Position numbers and translations under genes: made by a program. From Streptomyces sp. NBC_01231 (GTDB lineage Bacteria; Actinomycetota; Actinomycetes; Streptomycetales; Streptomycetaceae): DNA of 64,000 bases. Positions 29,482 to 38,880 of this stretch are shown piece after piece. The notes beneath the pieces are model-generated. The model was given only the letters and a program-made list of their open reading frames with translations, did no database searches and was not told the origin of the DNA. Numbering within the stretch: the first letter of the stretch is position 1; every line of letters begins with the position of its first letter. The stretch covers positions 7,068,001 through 7,132,000 of the forward strand of contig CP108521.1 of assembly GCA_035999765.1 (NCBI GenBank), given 5' to 3'.

Positions 29482-30807
29482 CTAGAGCCGTGCCCCCTTC
29501 AACGCCATGTGCAACAGCAGTCGGTCCTCGCCGTCGTCCAGATCGAGACCGGTGAGCTTCTCGACCCGGGACAGGCGGTAGTAGAGGGTCTGGCGGTGGA
29601 TACCCAACTCGGCGGCGGTGCGGGCCGCCTGGCCGGCGCAGTCCAGGTAGAGCTCGGTGGTGCGGGCCAGTTCGCGGTGGGCGGGGGACAGGAGCGCACG
29701 TACGGCGGGGTCCTGGGCCGTCTCCGGGGGGAGTGAGGTCAGCAGGCGGTACGGACCGATGTCCGCCCACTCGGCGACCGGCCCGAACCGCGGTTCCGCC
29801 AGGGCCGCTCGGGCGGCGGCCGAGGCCTCACGCCAGGCGGCGCCCAGCTCGGCGAGGCCGACGCGGGCGACGGCGATACCGGCGCCCACCGCGCCGACCC
29901 CGTCGCCGGACGTCACCGGGTCCACCGGCCCGCTCCCCGTGGCGGAACCGGCGACCGGCGGTCGGCCCCCGGCGCCGCCGCCCGCGACCTGCGACCCGCC
30001 CACGCCTCCGGTCGGTGATCCCGCCCGCTCCAGCAGACGTCCCGCTGCCGACGTCGCCGGTGTCAGGACGTCCGGTGCGCGGAGCCGGACCAGCAGGGCG
30101 AGGGAGTGGGCCGTCGCTCCCCAGGGCACCGTGCACAGGGCCGTCGCACCCGGGACCGTACGGACGGACGGGGCGTCCTCCGGGTCGGCCGACGGCCAGG
30201 GGGTCACGCAGACCACGGTGTGGAGGGTGTCCGCGCGCGGGCCGAGGGCCGTGCGGAGTTCGGCGACGGCCATGTCGTGCTGCCAGCCCTGCTCGGCGGT
30301 GAGGACCGCCCGCAGTTCCCTGCTCAGATCCGCTCCGTGCTGTGCCTCGTCCGCGAGCAGCGCGCCGATGCGGGTCGTCACCTCCATCGCCGCCGCCAGC
30401 TGCCGCTCGGTGGGCCCCGGGTCGTCGTCCAGCAGCCAGACGTAGCCGAGCACGACACCCCGATGGCGTACGGGGAGGCAGATCCGCCCCCGGTGGACGC
30501 CCGCCTCGGGGGTGGGCGGGATCCGGACCGGCCCGGTGGCCCGGGTGATGCCGAAGCCCTCGAACCACGAGCGGACGGCTGGCGTGGAGCGCCGGGCGAG
30601 GATCGAGCGGGTGCGCACGGGGTCCAGCGCCGACGCGTCCAGGTCGCCCTCGCTGTCGTACGCACCGAAGGCGATCAGCTCGAAGTCCCGGCTCTCCAGG
30701 GTCGCGGGGGCGCCGAGGAGCTCGGAGATCTCGTCGACCAGCTCCTGGTAGTCACTCACGTTCTTGAAAGGCGCAGCGTCCGACGTCACCCAGGCATTCT
30801 CCCCCAT
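29482..30807 (-). CDS. PucR-family transcriptional regulator, probable proline-utilisation regulator
   Basis: About 441 residues from ATG 30807 (GAAGG lies upstream; ATG 30828 and GTG 30876 are in-frame alternatives). The N-terminal part reads like a sensory domain ([20 protein letters not shown]). The C terminus carries the PucR/CdaR helix-turn-helix: [34 protein letters not shown] Gly/Ala-rich insert of variable composition (about bases 29900-30040) separates them. It is divergent from proline dehydrogenase, and such PucR proteins next to put genes act as proline-responsive regulators. That assignment comes from position. Confidence 0.85.
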   Translation of the reverse strand: MGENAWVTSDAAPFKNVSDYQELVDEISELLGAPATLESRDFELIAFGAYDSEGDLDASALDPVRTRSILARRSTPAVRSWFEGFGITRATGPVRIPPTPEAGVHRGRICLPVRHRGVVLGYVWLLDDDPGPTERQLAAAMEVTTRIGALLADEAQHGADLSRELRAVLTAEQGWQHDMAVAELRTALGPRADTLHTVVCVTPWPSADPEDAPSVRTVPGATALCTVPWGATAHSLALLVRLRAPDVLTPATSAAGRLLERAGSPTGGVGGSQVAGGGAGGRPPVAGSATGSGPVDPVTSGDGVGAVGAGIAVARVGLAELGAAWREASAAARAALAEPRFGPVAEWADIGPYRLLTSLPPETAQDPAVRALLSPAHRELARTTELYLDCAGQAARTAAELGIHRQTLYYRLSRVEKLTGLDLDDGEDRLLLHMALKGARL

Positions 30808-30971
30808 CGGCGCGAGGCCTTCATACATCTGTCTGAGATCCAGGCCACGAATGCGTGACAGCTGTCGATGGCACACGATCGGAGAGATCCTTAGGTTTCA
30901 CGGTGGTTCCCCTTGCCGTTCCCGAATCTTCGGGTATCGGCCTCATCCGGGTTGGTATGTGGAGGTGCCCC

Positions 30972-31898
30972 GTGCTGGGTCCCGTGATTCTCGCCGCGTC
31001 GCGCAGCGACCTGATCCGACGCCTGATCTCGGCGGCCCCGATGACCAAGCAGGTCGTCGACCGCTTCATCCCCGGTGAGACCGTCGACGAGATCGTGTCG
31101 ATCGTCCGGGACCTGACCGACAGGGGCCTGGAGCTGACGATGGACGTCGTCGGCGAGGACATCACCACGCCCGGACAGGCCGCCGCCGCCCGGGACGCCT
31201 ACCTGGAGCTCGTGGACCGGCTCAAGGGGCTGGAGCTCGGCACCCGTGCCGAGATGTCCGTCAAGCTGTCCATGTTCGGCCAGGCGCTCGACGGCGGTCA
31301 CGAGCTGGCCCTGGCCAACATCCGGCCCGTCGTCGAGGCCGCCGCGGAGATCGGGACGACCGTCACCCTCGACGCGGAGGACCACACCACCCTCGACTCG
31401 ATGTTCGCCATCCACGAGGAGCTGCGGAAGGACTTCCCGCAGACCGGCTGCGTCATCCAGGCCTACCTCCACCGCACCGAGGCAGACGCCCGCCGCCTCG
31501 CCGCGAACGGCAGCCGCGTGCGGCTGGTGAAGGGCGCGTACAACGAGCCCGTCGAGGTCGCCCACCAGCAGAGGCACGAGATCGACAAGGCGTACGTCCG
31601 GATCCTGAAGATCCTGATGGAGGGCGAGGGGTATCCGATGGTCGGGTCCCACGACCCGCGCCTCATCTCCATCGCCCAGGAACTCGCCCGGCAGGCCGAC
31701 CGCAAGCTCGACGAGTACGAGTTCCAGATGCTCTACGGAATCCGCGGCGAAGAGCACCTACGGCTCGCCGCCGAGGGCCACCGCATGCGTGTCTACACCG
31801 CCTACGGCACCGACTGGTACGGCTACTTCATGCGGCGGCTGGCGGAGAAACCGGCCAACCTGCGGTTCTTCGTCCGCTCGATGGTCAGCAAAGGGTGA
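30972..31898 (+). CDS. Proline dehydrogenase (monofunctional)
   Basis: A 308-residue FAD enzyme that oxidises proline to P5C, the first step of proline degradation. Family segments visible are YLHRTEADARRLAANGSRVRLVKGAYNEP (the active-site strand with the substrate-binding residues), VGSHDPRLI, and YEFQMLYGIRGEE near the C terminus. GTG 30972 is selected because GGAGG lies six bases upstream. The frame is open further back to 30855, but that part overlaps the divergent regulator's promoter. P5C dehydrogenase follows after a hairpin. Confidence 0.92.
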   Translation: MLGPVILAASRSDLIRRLISAAPMTKQVVDRFIPGETVDEIVSIVRDLTDRGLELTMDVVGEDITTPGQAAAARDAYLELVDRLKGLELGTRAEMSVKLSMFGQALDGGHELALANIRPVVEAAAEIGTTVTLDAEDHTTLDSMFAIHEELRKDFPQTGCVIQAYLHRTEADARRLAANGSRVRLVKGAYNEPVEVAHQQRHEIDKAYVRILKILMEGEGYPMVGSHDPRLISIAQELARQADRKLDEYEFQMLYGIRGEEHLRLAAEGHRMRVYTAYGTDWYGYFMRRLAEKPANLRFFVRSMVSKG

Positions 31899-31947
31899 GC
31901 GGTAGCTGTCGGGACCCGGGTGCATCCTGGGTGACGGCAGCTACCGC
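31899..31947 (+). terminator. Hairpin after proline dehydrogenase
   Basis: GCGGTAGCTG (31899-31908) and CAGCTACCGC (31938-31947) are perfectly complementary, and the left arm follows the stop codon directly. The distance to the next gene (about 200 bases) leaves room for a separate promoter, so this may be a partial terminator between the two proline genes. Confidence 0.7.
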
Positions 31948-32144
31948 CCATCGATCGGCTGAGCCGACTTGGTTCCGATCCTCCGAAAGGAGTTACGGAA
32001 ATCGTGACTCCGCCCCCGTGGGGGCTTCTCACTCGCTCGCCGCAGCGGGCTCGTGACGGTCAAGCCCTGACCACCGCCCAACATACGCACACGGCTTCGA
32101 CTCCCCCCGGTTGAAGCCAGGGATTCACTCGGAAGAGGTAGCTC

Positions 32145-33776
32145 ATGGACGCTGTGACCCAGGTCCCCACCCCCGTCAACGAGCCGGTGCGCGGCTACGC
32201 CCCGGGCTCGCCGGAACGCGCTCGACTGGAGACGAAGCTCAAGGAGCTGGCCGACAACCCCGTTGATCTGCCGTGCGTCATCGGCGGCGAGAAGCGACTG
32301 GGCGGCGGTGAGCGCTTCGACGTCGTGCAGCCGCACAACCACAAGGCCCGCCTCGGCACGTACGGCAACGCCACCCGGCAGGACGCCCAGGACGCCGTCG
32401 ACGCGGCCCTCGCCGCCGCGCCCGCCTGGCGTGCGATGTCCTTCGACGACCGCGCGGCGATCATCCTGCGCGCCGCCGAGCTGCTGGCCGGTCCCTGGCG
32501 CGAGACGCTGGCCGCCTCCACCATGCTCGGCCAGTCCAAGACCGCCCAGCAGGCCGAGATCGACACCCCCTGCGAGCTGATCGACTTCTGGCGCTTCAAC
32601 GTCAAGTACGCCCGTGACCTGCTCGCCGAGCAGCCCCCGGCGAACTCCCCGGGCGTCTGGAACCGCCTGGACCACCGCCCCCTCGAGGGCTTCGTCTACG
32701 CGATCACGCCCTTCAACTTCACGGCGATCGCGGGCAACCTGCCCACCGCGCCCGCGCTGATGGGCAACGTCGTGGTCTGGAAGCCGTCGCCCACGCAGAC
32801 CCACGCCGCCGTGCTGCTGATGCGGCTCCTGGAGGAGGCCGGTCTGCCCAAGGGCGTCATCAACCTCGTCACCGGTGACGGCATCGAGGTCTCCGAGGTC
32901 GCCCTGAACCACCGCGACCTCGCGGGCATCCACTTCACCGGCTCGACCAGGACCTTCCAGCACCTGTGGAAGACGGTCGGCGCCAACATCGAGAAGTACC
33001 GCACCTACCCGCGCCTGGTCGGCGAGACCGGCGGCAAGGACTTCGTCGTCGCCCACCCGAGCGCCGACCCCGCGATCCTCAAGACCGCCCTGACCCGCGG
33101 TGCCTTCGAGTACCAGGGCCAGAAGTGTTCCGCGACCTCCCGGGCCTACATCCCGGCGTCGATCTGGAACAGCGGCTTCCGCGAGGAGTTCGCCGCCGAG
33201 GTCGACTCCGTCGCCATGGGTGACGTCACCGACCTGTCGAACTTCATCGGCGCGGTCATCGACGAGCGCGCCTTCGCCAAGAACAAGGCCGCCATCGACC
33301 GGGCGAAGTCGGACCCGAACTGCGCGATCGTCGCGGGCGGTTCGTACGACGACTCGGTCGGCTACTTCGTCCGCCCGACCGTCATCGAGTGCGGCGACCC
33401 GGAGAACGAGGTCTTCACGACGGAGTACTTCGGCCCGGTTCTCGCGGTCCATGTCTACGAGGACGACGCGTACGACGAGATGCTGACCCAGATGGAGTCG
33501 GTCTCCGACTACGCGCTGACCGGCTCGGTCATCTCGGCCGACCGCGCGGCGGCGGCGTACACCATGGAGAAGCTCCGCTACGCGGCCGGCAACTTCTACA
33601 TCAACGACAAGTCGACCGGCGCCGTCGTCGGCCAGCAGCCCTTCGGCGGCGGCCGGGCCTCCGGCACCAACGACAAGGCGGGCGCCCCGCAGAACCTGAT
33701 GCGCTGGACCCTGACCCGCGCGATCAAGGAGACGCTGGTCCCGCCGACCGACTACCCGTACCCGCACATGGGCTGA
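32145..33776 (+). CDS. L-glutamate gamma-semialdehyde (P5C) dehydrogenase
   Basis: A 543-residue aldehyde dehydrogenase of the P5CDH type, the second step of proline catabolism (P5C to glutamate). The active-site Cys328 is in YQGQKCSATSR, and the general base Glu294 is in LVGETGGKDF. The FTGSTRTFQHLWKTVG segment and the C-terminal PFGGGRASGTNDKAG are characteristic of this subgroup. ATG 32145 follows GGAAGAGGTAG. With proline dehydrogenase and the PucR regulator it forms a put locus in which the two activities are separate proteins rather than a fused PutA. Confidence 0.95.
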   Translation: MDAVTQVPTPVNEPVRGYAPGSPERARLETKLKELADNPVDLPCVIGGEKRLGGGERFDVVQPHNHKARLGTYGNATRQDAQDAVDAALAAAPAWRAMSFDDRAAIILRAAELLAGPWRETLAASTMLGQSKTAQQAEIDTPCELIDFWRFNVKYARDLLAEQPPANSPGVWNRLDHRPLEGFVYAITPFNFTAIAGNLPTAPALMGNVVVWKPSPTQTHAAVLLMRLLEEAGLPKGVINLVTGDGIEVSEVALNHRDLAGIHFTGSTRTFQHLWKTVGANIEKYRTYPRLVGETGGKDFVVAHPSADPAILKTALTRGAFEYQGQKCSATSRAYIPASIWNSGFREEFAAEVDSVAMGDVTDLSNFIGAVIDERAFAKNKAAIDRAKSDPNCAIVAGGSYDDSVGYFVRPTVIECGDPENEVFTTEYFGPVLAVHVYEDDAYDEMLTQMESVSDYALTGSVISADRAAAAYTMEKLRYAAGNFYINDKSTGAVVGQQPFGGGRASGTNDKAGAPQNLMRWTLTRAIKETLVPPTDYPYPHMG

Positions 33777-34086
33777 GCCCACGCGCACACGGACGGGCCA
33801 GGTCGTCGACCTGGCCCGTTCCTGTGCGTCCGCGACGAGGACGGGGCGCAGGTCGGCGCGGTGTGGGGAGGGCGCCGTCTCAGATAGTAGGAAGTCCGAG
33901 TAATTGTGGAGACAGACAGACCGTCCTCCCTTAACTTTGTAGGAGCCGAACGTCTCGCTCGACCCAGCGAATGGCGGTCGTGAGCCGGGCCCCGTGCAGG
34001 TAACCCCTGCGGCACCGCTCCCCGCCTCTTCCGGCGTCTCGTAACCCCCTTTGTGCACTCCGGAATCTCGAAGGAGTCGATTCCCC
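33777..34086. promoter_or_regulatory. Intergenic region after P5C dehydrogenase
   Basis: 310 bases. It begins with the terminator at 33793-33819. The part from about 33880 to 33950 is AT-richer (AGATAGTAGGAAG, TAATTG, TTAACTTTGTAGGAG) and probably contains the promoter of the small gene at 34087; the exact -35/-10 pair could not be fixed. No other gene is seen. Confidence 0.45.
33793..33819 (+). terminator. Terminator after P5C dehydrogenase
   Basis: ACGGGCCAGGTC and GACCTGGCCCGT form a 12-bp stem with a three-base loop, and flanking GCACAC/CTGTGC extends it imperfectly. Confidence 0.85.
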
Positions 34087-34218
34087 ATGGCCGAGACGAC
34101 CGCCCGCCGTCGAGTCCGTCACACCTCTCGTACCAGCGAGTCGGACCGCAAGAACGCCGCCGCCGCGCTCCAGCGCGCCCTCGACCGCCGCGACAACGGC
34201 GGCTCGACCGGCCACTGA
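34087..34218 (+). CDS. Small Arg-rich hypothetical protein (43 aa)
   Basis: A 43-codon ORF, starting MAETTARRRVRHTS and ending DRRDNGGSTGH. ATG 34087 is preceded by GAAGGAG eleven bases upstream. The protein is Arg-rich with a predicted amphipathic helix over the ALQRALDRRD segment. It is flanked by terminators on both sides and has its own upstream region, which favours a real gene. No family is known to me. Confidence 0.6.
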   Translation: MAETTARRRVRHTSRTSESDRKNAAAALQRALDRRDNGGSTGH

Positions 34219-34285
34219 CCTGCGAAAGCGAGACATGCGAGTCCGCAGAGCCTGGATTCGCACATGACGGGAGCCGCACCCGCAT

Positions 34286-34322
34286 GAGGTGCGGCGCGGT
34301 TTCACGCGCCGCGCCGCACCTC
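34286..34322. terminator. Hairpin between small ORF and phosphatase
   Basis: GAGGTGCGGCGCGG (34286-34299) pairs with CCGCGCCGCACCTC (34309-34322), a 14-bp perfect stem. The right arm lies in the last codons of the minus-strand phosphatase. It serves both converging genes. Confidence 0.8.
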
Positions 34323-35879
34323 GAAATGGTCGATGCGCTTCCCGTTCTGCGCCAGCGCCGACACCGTGAGCTTCGGTCGCGTACCGCTCTCCGCCTCCAC
34401 CGAGAGGAGGGAGAACCCGCGGTAGCGCACCCGGGACCACTCGACGGTCTCCTTCCTGGACTGCTGCGTCTTCGTCCACTGGAAGGACTCCACGGACTCG
34501 CGGTCCTTGATGTGTCCCTCGTAGCTCTCCTTCACGCCCGCCGGGAAGCCGTACAGGTCCTTGCCGCCGCCGCCCGCCGTGACGTACACGATCCCGTCCC
34601 TCGTCGGGTCGGTCGTCGCGCCGATCGGGACCGGCCGGCCCACCTCGCCGTCCCTGATGGCGTCCGTGCGCTCGTAGACGTGGTTGTGGCCGTTGATCAC
34701 CAGGTCCACCTGGTGCTTGGCGAACAGCGGCAGCCACTCCTTGCGCACGCCCCCGTCGGAGGCGTGCGAGGAGGTCGAGTAGGCGCAGTGGTGGAAGAAG
34801 ACCACGACGAAGTCCACGGCGGCGTCCGCCCGCAGCTCGGCCAGCTTCCGGTCCAGCCACGCCGTCTGCTTCCCGCCCGTGTAGCCGAAGTTGGCGGGGA
34901 TCTCGTACGAGACGTCGTTCGCGTCCAGTGCCACGCAGGCGACGTTGCCGTACCTGAACGCGTACACGCCCGGTGCGGTGCGCGGGTCGAAGCCGTTGTC
35001 CGGGAGGGACCAGCGGGCCAGCTGACCGCCGTAGCCCTCCGCTGAGTACCAGGCCTCCATGTCGTGGTTGCCGGTCGTCACCATCCAGGGGACCGACTTC
35101 GCGACGGGCTCGTTCTGCTTGAGGAACAGGTCCCAGTAGGCGGGGTCGTAGCCGTCGCTCTTCTCGCCGTGGCCGGTGCCGTCCGCGTAGCAGATGTCGC
35201 CCGCGTGCAGGTGGAAGGCGGGCTTCTGGTCCAGCAGGACACGGTCGTTGGCGGCGGCCGCCCGGCTGACCCCCTGGTCGCCGAACGCGGTGAACACGAA
35301 CCGCTCCGGTGCCGCCGGGGCCGTACGGAACGAGCCGATCGTCGACCGGTGGGCGGGCGAGGCCGGGTCGAAGCCGTCGTGGCCGACGCCGTAGTAGTAC
35401 GTGGTGCCGGGGAGCAGGCCGTCCAGGGCCGCGTGTCCGTAGAACTGGTCGAGTGCCAGGCGCACCCCGCTCACCCCCGGCGTGTGCAGGTCGCGCACCT
35501 CCGCGTCGATCTTCCGGCTCAGGTCGTCGGGCCGGGTGCCGATCCGGACGTACGGCCTCCGCACCGCGAACGGGACCTGCCAGGAGATCCGCATCCCGGT
35601 CCGCGGATCGGCGCCGAAGGCGAGATGGCGGCCGAACGGGACGGCGGCCGAGCCGTGCGCCCCTGACGCCGACGCCGACGAGGCCGCGGTGGCCGTCGGG
35701 CTGATCGCGGTACGCGGCGAGCCGTCGCTCGAACAGCCCGTCAGCAGCCCGCCGGCCACCGCGCCCGCCGTCACCAGGGTGCGCCGCCGGGACAGCTTGG
35801 TGCGCAGGTACTCGTGCTGCTCGGCCATGCTCATCCGGCGCGCGAGCTCGGGCAGGATGCCGCAGTCGGGTGTCTCCAT
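34302..35879 (-). CDS. Secreted purple-acid-phosphatase-like metallophosphoesterase (Tat lipoprotein)
   Basis: A 525-residue protein from ATG 35879. The twin-arginine signal SRRRTLVTAGAVAGGLLTGC ends in a lipobox Cys, so it is predicted to be exported folded and anchored as a lipoprotein. An N-terminal fibronectin-like domain (RISWQVPFAVRRPYVRIG) precedes the catalytic domain. The metal ligands are in order: AFGDQG, AGDICYADG, TTGNHDMEAW, VVFFHHCAYS and INGHNHVYERTD. This is the plan of purple acid phosphatases and alkaline phosphatase D relatives that free phosphate from organic esters. It diverges from leuB. GGTGAAC strings upstream resemble single PhoP half-sites (see findings). Confidence 0.9.
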   Translation of the reverse strand: METPDCGILPELARRMSMAEQHEYLRTKLSRRRTLVTAGAVAGGLLTGCSSDGSPRTAISPTATAASSASASGAHGSAAVPFGRHLAFGADPRTGMRISWQVPFAVRRPYVRIGTRPDDLSRKIDAEVRDLHTPGVSGVRLALDQFYGHAALDGLLPGTTYYYGVGHDGFDPASPAHRSTIGSFRTAPAAPERFVFTAFGDQGVSRAAAANDRVLLDQKPAFHLHAGDICYADGTGHGEKSDGYDPAYWDLFLKQNEPVAKSVPWMVTTGNHDMEAWYSAEGYGGQLARWSLPDNGFDPRTAPGVYAFRYGNVACVALDANDVSYEIPANFGYTGGKQTAWLDRKLAELRADAAVDFVVVFFHHCAYSTSSHASDGGVRKEWLPLFAKHQVDLVINGHNHVYERTDAIRDGEVGRPVPIGATTDPTRDGIVYVTAGGGGKDLYGFPAGVKESYEGHIKDRESVESFQWTKTQQSRKETVEWSRVRYRGFSLLSVEAESGTRPKLTVSALAQNGKRIDHFEVRRGA

Positions 35880-36033
35880 GAGGGTGAACTTCCCAGCGGA
35901 GCTCAACACCGGTCATACGTACGGGTGAACGCGCGGCAACGGGTTGGCGTGCACGTCCCTCCGACGGTGCTCCCGCATGTCCGTATCGCGGACAACGCAT
36001 GTCATCCCATGGGACAAGGAGTACGGTGCCGAC

Positions 36034-37077
36034 ATGTCTCGCAGCCTCAATCTCGCAGTGATCCCCGGTGACGGCATCGGCCAGGAAGTCGTGGCCGAAG
36101 GCCTGAAGGTCCTCTCCGCCGTCCTTCCGCAGGATGTGAAGCTGGAGACCAAGGACTACGACTTCGGGGCCAAGCGCTACCACGCCACCGGCGAGACCCT
36201 CACGGACGCCGACCTCGACGCCCTCAAGAAGCACGACGCGATCGTGCTCGGCGCGATCGGCGACCCGTCGGTGCCGTCCGGTGTCCTGGAGCGCGGCTTC
36301 CTGCTCAAGCTCCGTTTCGCCTTCGACCACCACGTCAACCTGCGTCCCTCGAAGCTGCTGCCGGGTGTCGCCACCCCGCTGGCCGGCGAGCCGCAGATCG
36401 ACTTCGTCGTCGTCCGCGAGGGCACCGAGGGTCCGTACACCGGCAACGGCGGCACCATCCGCAAGGGCACCGAGCACGAGGTCGCCACCGAGGTCTCCGT
36501 CAACACCGCCTTCGGTGTGGAGCGCGTGGTCCGGGACGCCTTCGCCCGCGCCCAGGCCCGCCCGCGCAAGCAACTCGCGCTGATCCACAAGAACAACGTG
36601 CTGACCTTCGCCGGTCACCTGTGGACGAACATCTTCAACAAGGTGGCCGCGGAGTTCCCCGAGGTCACCACCGAGTACATGCACGTGGACGCGGCGACCA
36701 TCTACCTGGTCACGCAGCCCGAGCGCTTCGATGTGATCGTCACCGACAACCTCTTCGGCGACATCATCACCGACCTCGCCGCGGCCGTCTCCGGCGGCAT
36801 CGGCGTCGCCGCGAGCGGGAACATCAACCCGTCCGGCGAGTTCCCGTCCATGTTCGAGCCCGTGCACGGCTCGGCCCCGGACATCGCCGGCCAGGGCAAG
36901 GCCGACCCCACCGCCACGGTCCTGTCCGTCGCCCTGCTCCTGCGTCACCTGGGCTACGAGGCCGAGGCCGCCCGCATCGACGAGGCGGTCTCCGTCGACC
37001 TCGCGGAGCGCACCGGCAAGCCGGCCCGCAGCACCTCCGAGATCGGCGACGCGCTCGCCGTACGCGTAGCCGGCTGA
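36034..37077 (+). CDS. leuB: 3-isopropylmalate dehydrogenase
   Basis: A 347-residue enzyme of the actinomycete LeuB type, the third dedicated step of leucine synthesis. Visible are the N-terminal [22 protein letters not shown], the substrate and metal segment [14 protein letters not shown], and NAD-binding [36 protein letters not shown] 36034 is chosen; AAGGAG lies about 12 bases upstream. An in-frame ATG at 35944 would extend it into the divergent promoter region. It is followed by a terminator and then, after about 220 bases, ilvE. Confidence 0.95.
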   Translation: MSRSLNLAVIPGDGIGQEVVAEGLKVLSAVLPQDVKLETKDYDFGAKRYHATGETLTDADLDALKKHDAIVLGAIGDPSVPSGVLERGFLLKLRFAFDHHVNLRPSKLLPGVATPLAGEPQIDFVVVREGTEGPYTGNGGTIRKGTEHEVATEVSVNTAFGVERVVRDAFARAQARPRKQLALIHKNNVLTFAGHLWTNIFNKVAAEFPEVTTEYMHVDAATIYLVTQPERFDVIVTDNLFGDIITDLAAAVSGGIGVAASGNINPSGEFPSMFEPVHGSAPDIAGQGKADPTATVLSVALLLRHLGYEAEAARIDEAVSVDLAERTGKPARSTSEIGDALAVRVAG

Positions 37078-37094
37078 CCCGCCGCGCTTCCCGT

Positions 37095-37128
37095 AAGCCG
37101 CCGGGTCACTGAGAACCCGGCGGCTTTC
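37095..37128 (+). terminator. Terminator after leuB
   Basis: AAGCCGCCGGGT (37095-37106) pairs perfectly with ACCCGGCGGCTT (37115-37126), an eight-base loop, followed by T. It separates leuB from ilvE, which must have its own promoter in 37130-37349; a GATAAT hexamer near 37233 is a possible -10. Confidence 0.88.
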
Positions 37129-37349
37129 GCATGTCCCCGCCGGGTGCCACCATCATCCCTGGGTCGCATCTCACGCCGTTCTCGCCCCCGACAGCCTCAA
37201 GGGCGCGGGCGGTACCTCATCGGACTCCCGCTTGCGATAATCGAACGCGGAGCCGCGGATTGAGGGAAAGCTCGGACGTCCTAGCACTGGCCACTGGCAG
37301 TACGGGCGTGAGCGCGGCCCGTCACTACGACCGGTGAAGGACACCACTC

Positions 37350-38441
37350 ATGACGACGCCCACGACGATCGAGCTCAAGCCGTCCGCCAGCCCGCTCTCC
37401 GCCGCCGAGCGCGAGGCGATCCTGGCCAACCCCGGGTTCGGCCGCCACTTCACCGACCACATGGTGACGATCAAGTGGACGGAGGGGCGCGGCTGGCACG
37501 ACGCGCAGCTCGTTCCGTACGGGCCGATCTCCCTCGACCCCTCCACCCATGTCCTTCACTACGGCCAGGAGATCTTCGAGGGCCTCAAGGCGTACCGCCA
37601 GTCCGACGGCTCGGTCGCGGTCTTCCGCCCCGAGGCCAACGCCCGCCGCTTCCGCAACTCGGCCCGCCGGATGGCCATGGCCGAGCTGCCCGAGGAGCTG
37701 TTCATCGCGGCCCTCGACGCGCTGCTCGGACAGGACGCCGACTGGGTGCCGCCGCACGGCGGCGAGGAGTCCCTCTACCTGCGCCCGTTCATGTTCGCCA
37801 CGGAGGCCGCGCTCGGCGTGCACCCGGCGAACGAGTACCTCTTCATGCTGATCGCTTCCCCGTCCGGCGCCTACTTCGCCGGTGGCGTCAAGCCGGTCAC
37901 CATCTGGGTCTCCGAGGACCACGTCCGCGCCGTCCCCGGCGGCACCGGTGACGCCAAGACGGGCGGCAACTACGCGGCCTCCCTGCTGCCTCAGGCCGAG
38001 GCCGCCCGCAACGGCTGCGACCAGGTCGTCTACCTCGACGCGGTGACCCGCACCAAGGTCGAGGAGTCCGGCTCGATGAACATCGCCTTCGTCTACGGCG
38101 ACCGCATCGTCACCCCGTCGCTCACCGGCTCGATCCTGGAGGGCATCACCCGCGACTCGCTCCTCCAGGTCGCCCGCGACCTCGGTTACACCGCCGAGGA
38201 GGATGTCGTCACGTTGGAGCAGTGGCGCGCGGACGCCGCCTCCGGCGCCCTCACCGAGGTCTTCGCCTGCGGCACCGCGGCCGTCGTCACCCCGGTCGGC
38301 CACGTCAAGACCAAGGACTCCGCCTGGACCCACGGCGACGGCACCCCCGGCGAGGTCACGCTGCGGCTGCGGGAGGCCCTGCTGGGCATCCAGCGGGGTG
38401 TCAACGAGGACAAGCACGGCTGGATGCACAAGCTGGGCTGA
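37350..38441 (+). CDS. ilvE: Branched-chain amino acid aminotransferase
   Basis: A 363-residue fold-type IV PLP enzyme that performs the last transamination to Leu, Ile and Val and the first step of their breakdown. The PLP lysine is Lys203 in [12 protein letters not shown]. Other family segments are [42 protein letters not shown] and [19 protein letters not shown] 37350 follows GAAGGAC. It is monocistronic, ending in a strong hairpin. Confidence 0.96.
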   Translation: MTTPTTIELKPSASPLSAAEREAILANPGFGRHFTDHMVTIKWTEGRGWHDAQLVPYGPISLDPSTHVLHYGQEIFEGLKAYRQSDGSVAVFRPEANARRFRNSARRMAMAELPEELFIAALDALLGQDADWVPPHGGEESLYLRPFMFATEAALGVHPANEYLFMLIASPSGAYFAGGVKPVTIWVSEDHVRAVPGGTGDAKTGGNYAASLLPQAEAARNGCDQVVYLDAVTRTKVEESGSMNIAFVYGDRIVTPSLTGSILEGITRDSLLQVARDLGYTAEEDVVTLEQWRADAASGALTEVFACGTAAVVTPVGHVKTKDSAWTHGDGTPGEVTLRLREALLGIQRGVNEDKHGWMHKLG

Positions 38442-38470
38442 GCCTCGCGGATCCTGAGCACGCGCATCCT

Positions 38471-38505
38471 GAGGCCCGCCGCGTCCTGCGGCGGGCCTCG
38501 GTTCT
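38471..38505 (+). terminator. Terminator after ilvE
   Basis: GAGGCCCGCCGC (38471-38482) pairs with GCGGCGGGCCTC (38488-38499), a 12-bp stem with a five-base loop, then GGTTCTT. Confidence 0.9.
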
Positions 38506-38639
38506 TCCGCCGCTCCCCGGGCCGCCCCGGAGCCCGGGCCACCCCGGCCGGGGCGCCGGTGGCAGCTTCTTGCAAGATCACAGGCTCGCATTCTGAGACG
38601 GCCGGTGAGCGCCGGGGCGGGTTGTGCCAGACTGCGTCC

Positions 38640-38690
38640 GTGCTCTCGTTCGCCATGATTATTGGCAGCAGGCGCGCCGGTCCGCAGTGA
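38640..38690 (+). CDS. Candidate cimA leader peptide with tandem Ile codons
   Basis: A short ORF of 16 codons, MLSFAMIIGSRRAGPQ from GTG 38640, or MIIGSRRAGPQ from ATG 38655. It contains two adjacent Ile codons and lies upstream of a T-tailed terminator before cimA, an isoleucine-pathway gene. No Shine-Dalgarno site is seen; the GTG could be the first codon of a leaderless transcript if the -10 at 38628 is real. The coding assignment is inferential. Confidence 0.5.
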   Translation: MLSFAMIIGSRRAGPQ

Positions 38691-38745
38691 CCGCCACGTA
38701 CGACCAGGTACGGGCGGACACCGTCGTCCTCGACCCGCGCGCAGA

Positions 38746-38770
38746 CCTCTCGCACCCGCGAGGGGTTTTT
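38746..38770 (+). terminator. Candidate attenuator terminator before cimA
   Basis: CCT..CGC (38746-38753, with a two-base bulge) pairs with GCGAGG (38758-38763), followed by GG and TTTTT, with another T5 eight bases on. The stem is short but the T tracts are unusual for this genome. There is no complete gene between it and ilvE to terminate. Confidence 0.6.
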
Positions 38771-38880
38771 CGCTTTTTCTGGCCCATCCGCAGCCGGAGG
38801 CGAGAGCGCGAGGGACCATGTGGGGACGGTGGAGCCGGTCATTCCGGTAGACCGAGATCCAACACAGGAGCCTTGACACC

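Larger units (their letters stand above)
38442..38880 (+). promoter_or_regulatory. cimA upstream and leader region
   Basis: 439 bases without a full-size gene. In order: the ilvE terminator; a GC-rich stretch; a possible -10 (CAGACT, 38628-38633) placed six bases before a GTG; the short leader ORF 38640-38690; a hairpin CCGCCACGTAC/GTACGGGCGG (38691-38717); a terminator with T5 (38746-38770); then about 110 bases to cimA with the site AGGAG at 38866-38870. The arrangement parallels the ilvB leader. Confidence 0.6.

Noticed and set aside
32003..32113. Short ORF (VTPPPWGLL...) between the two proline genes
   Set aside because: AAAGGAG is too far (about 12 bases) from the GTG, and the composition is not gene-like; it probably falls in the untranslated leader.
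33931..36948. A 1005-codon minus-strand frame spanning phosphatase and leuB
   Set aside because: It crosses two well-supported genes on opposite strands, and its translation has no domain; an antisense shadow.
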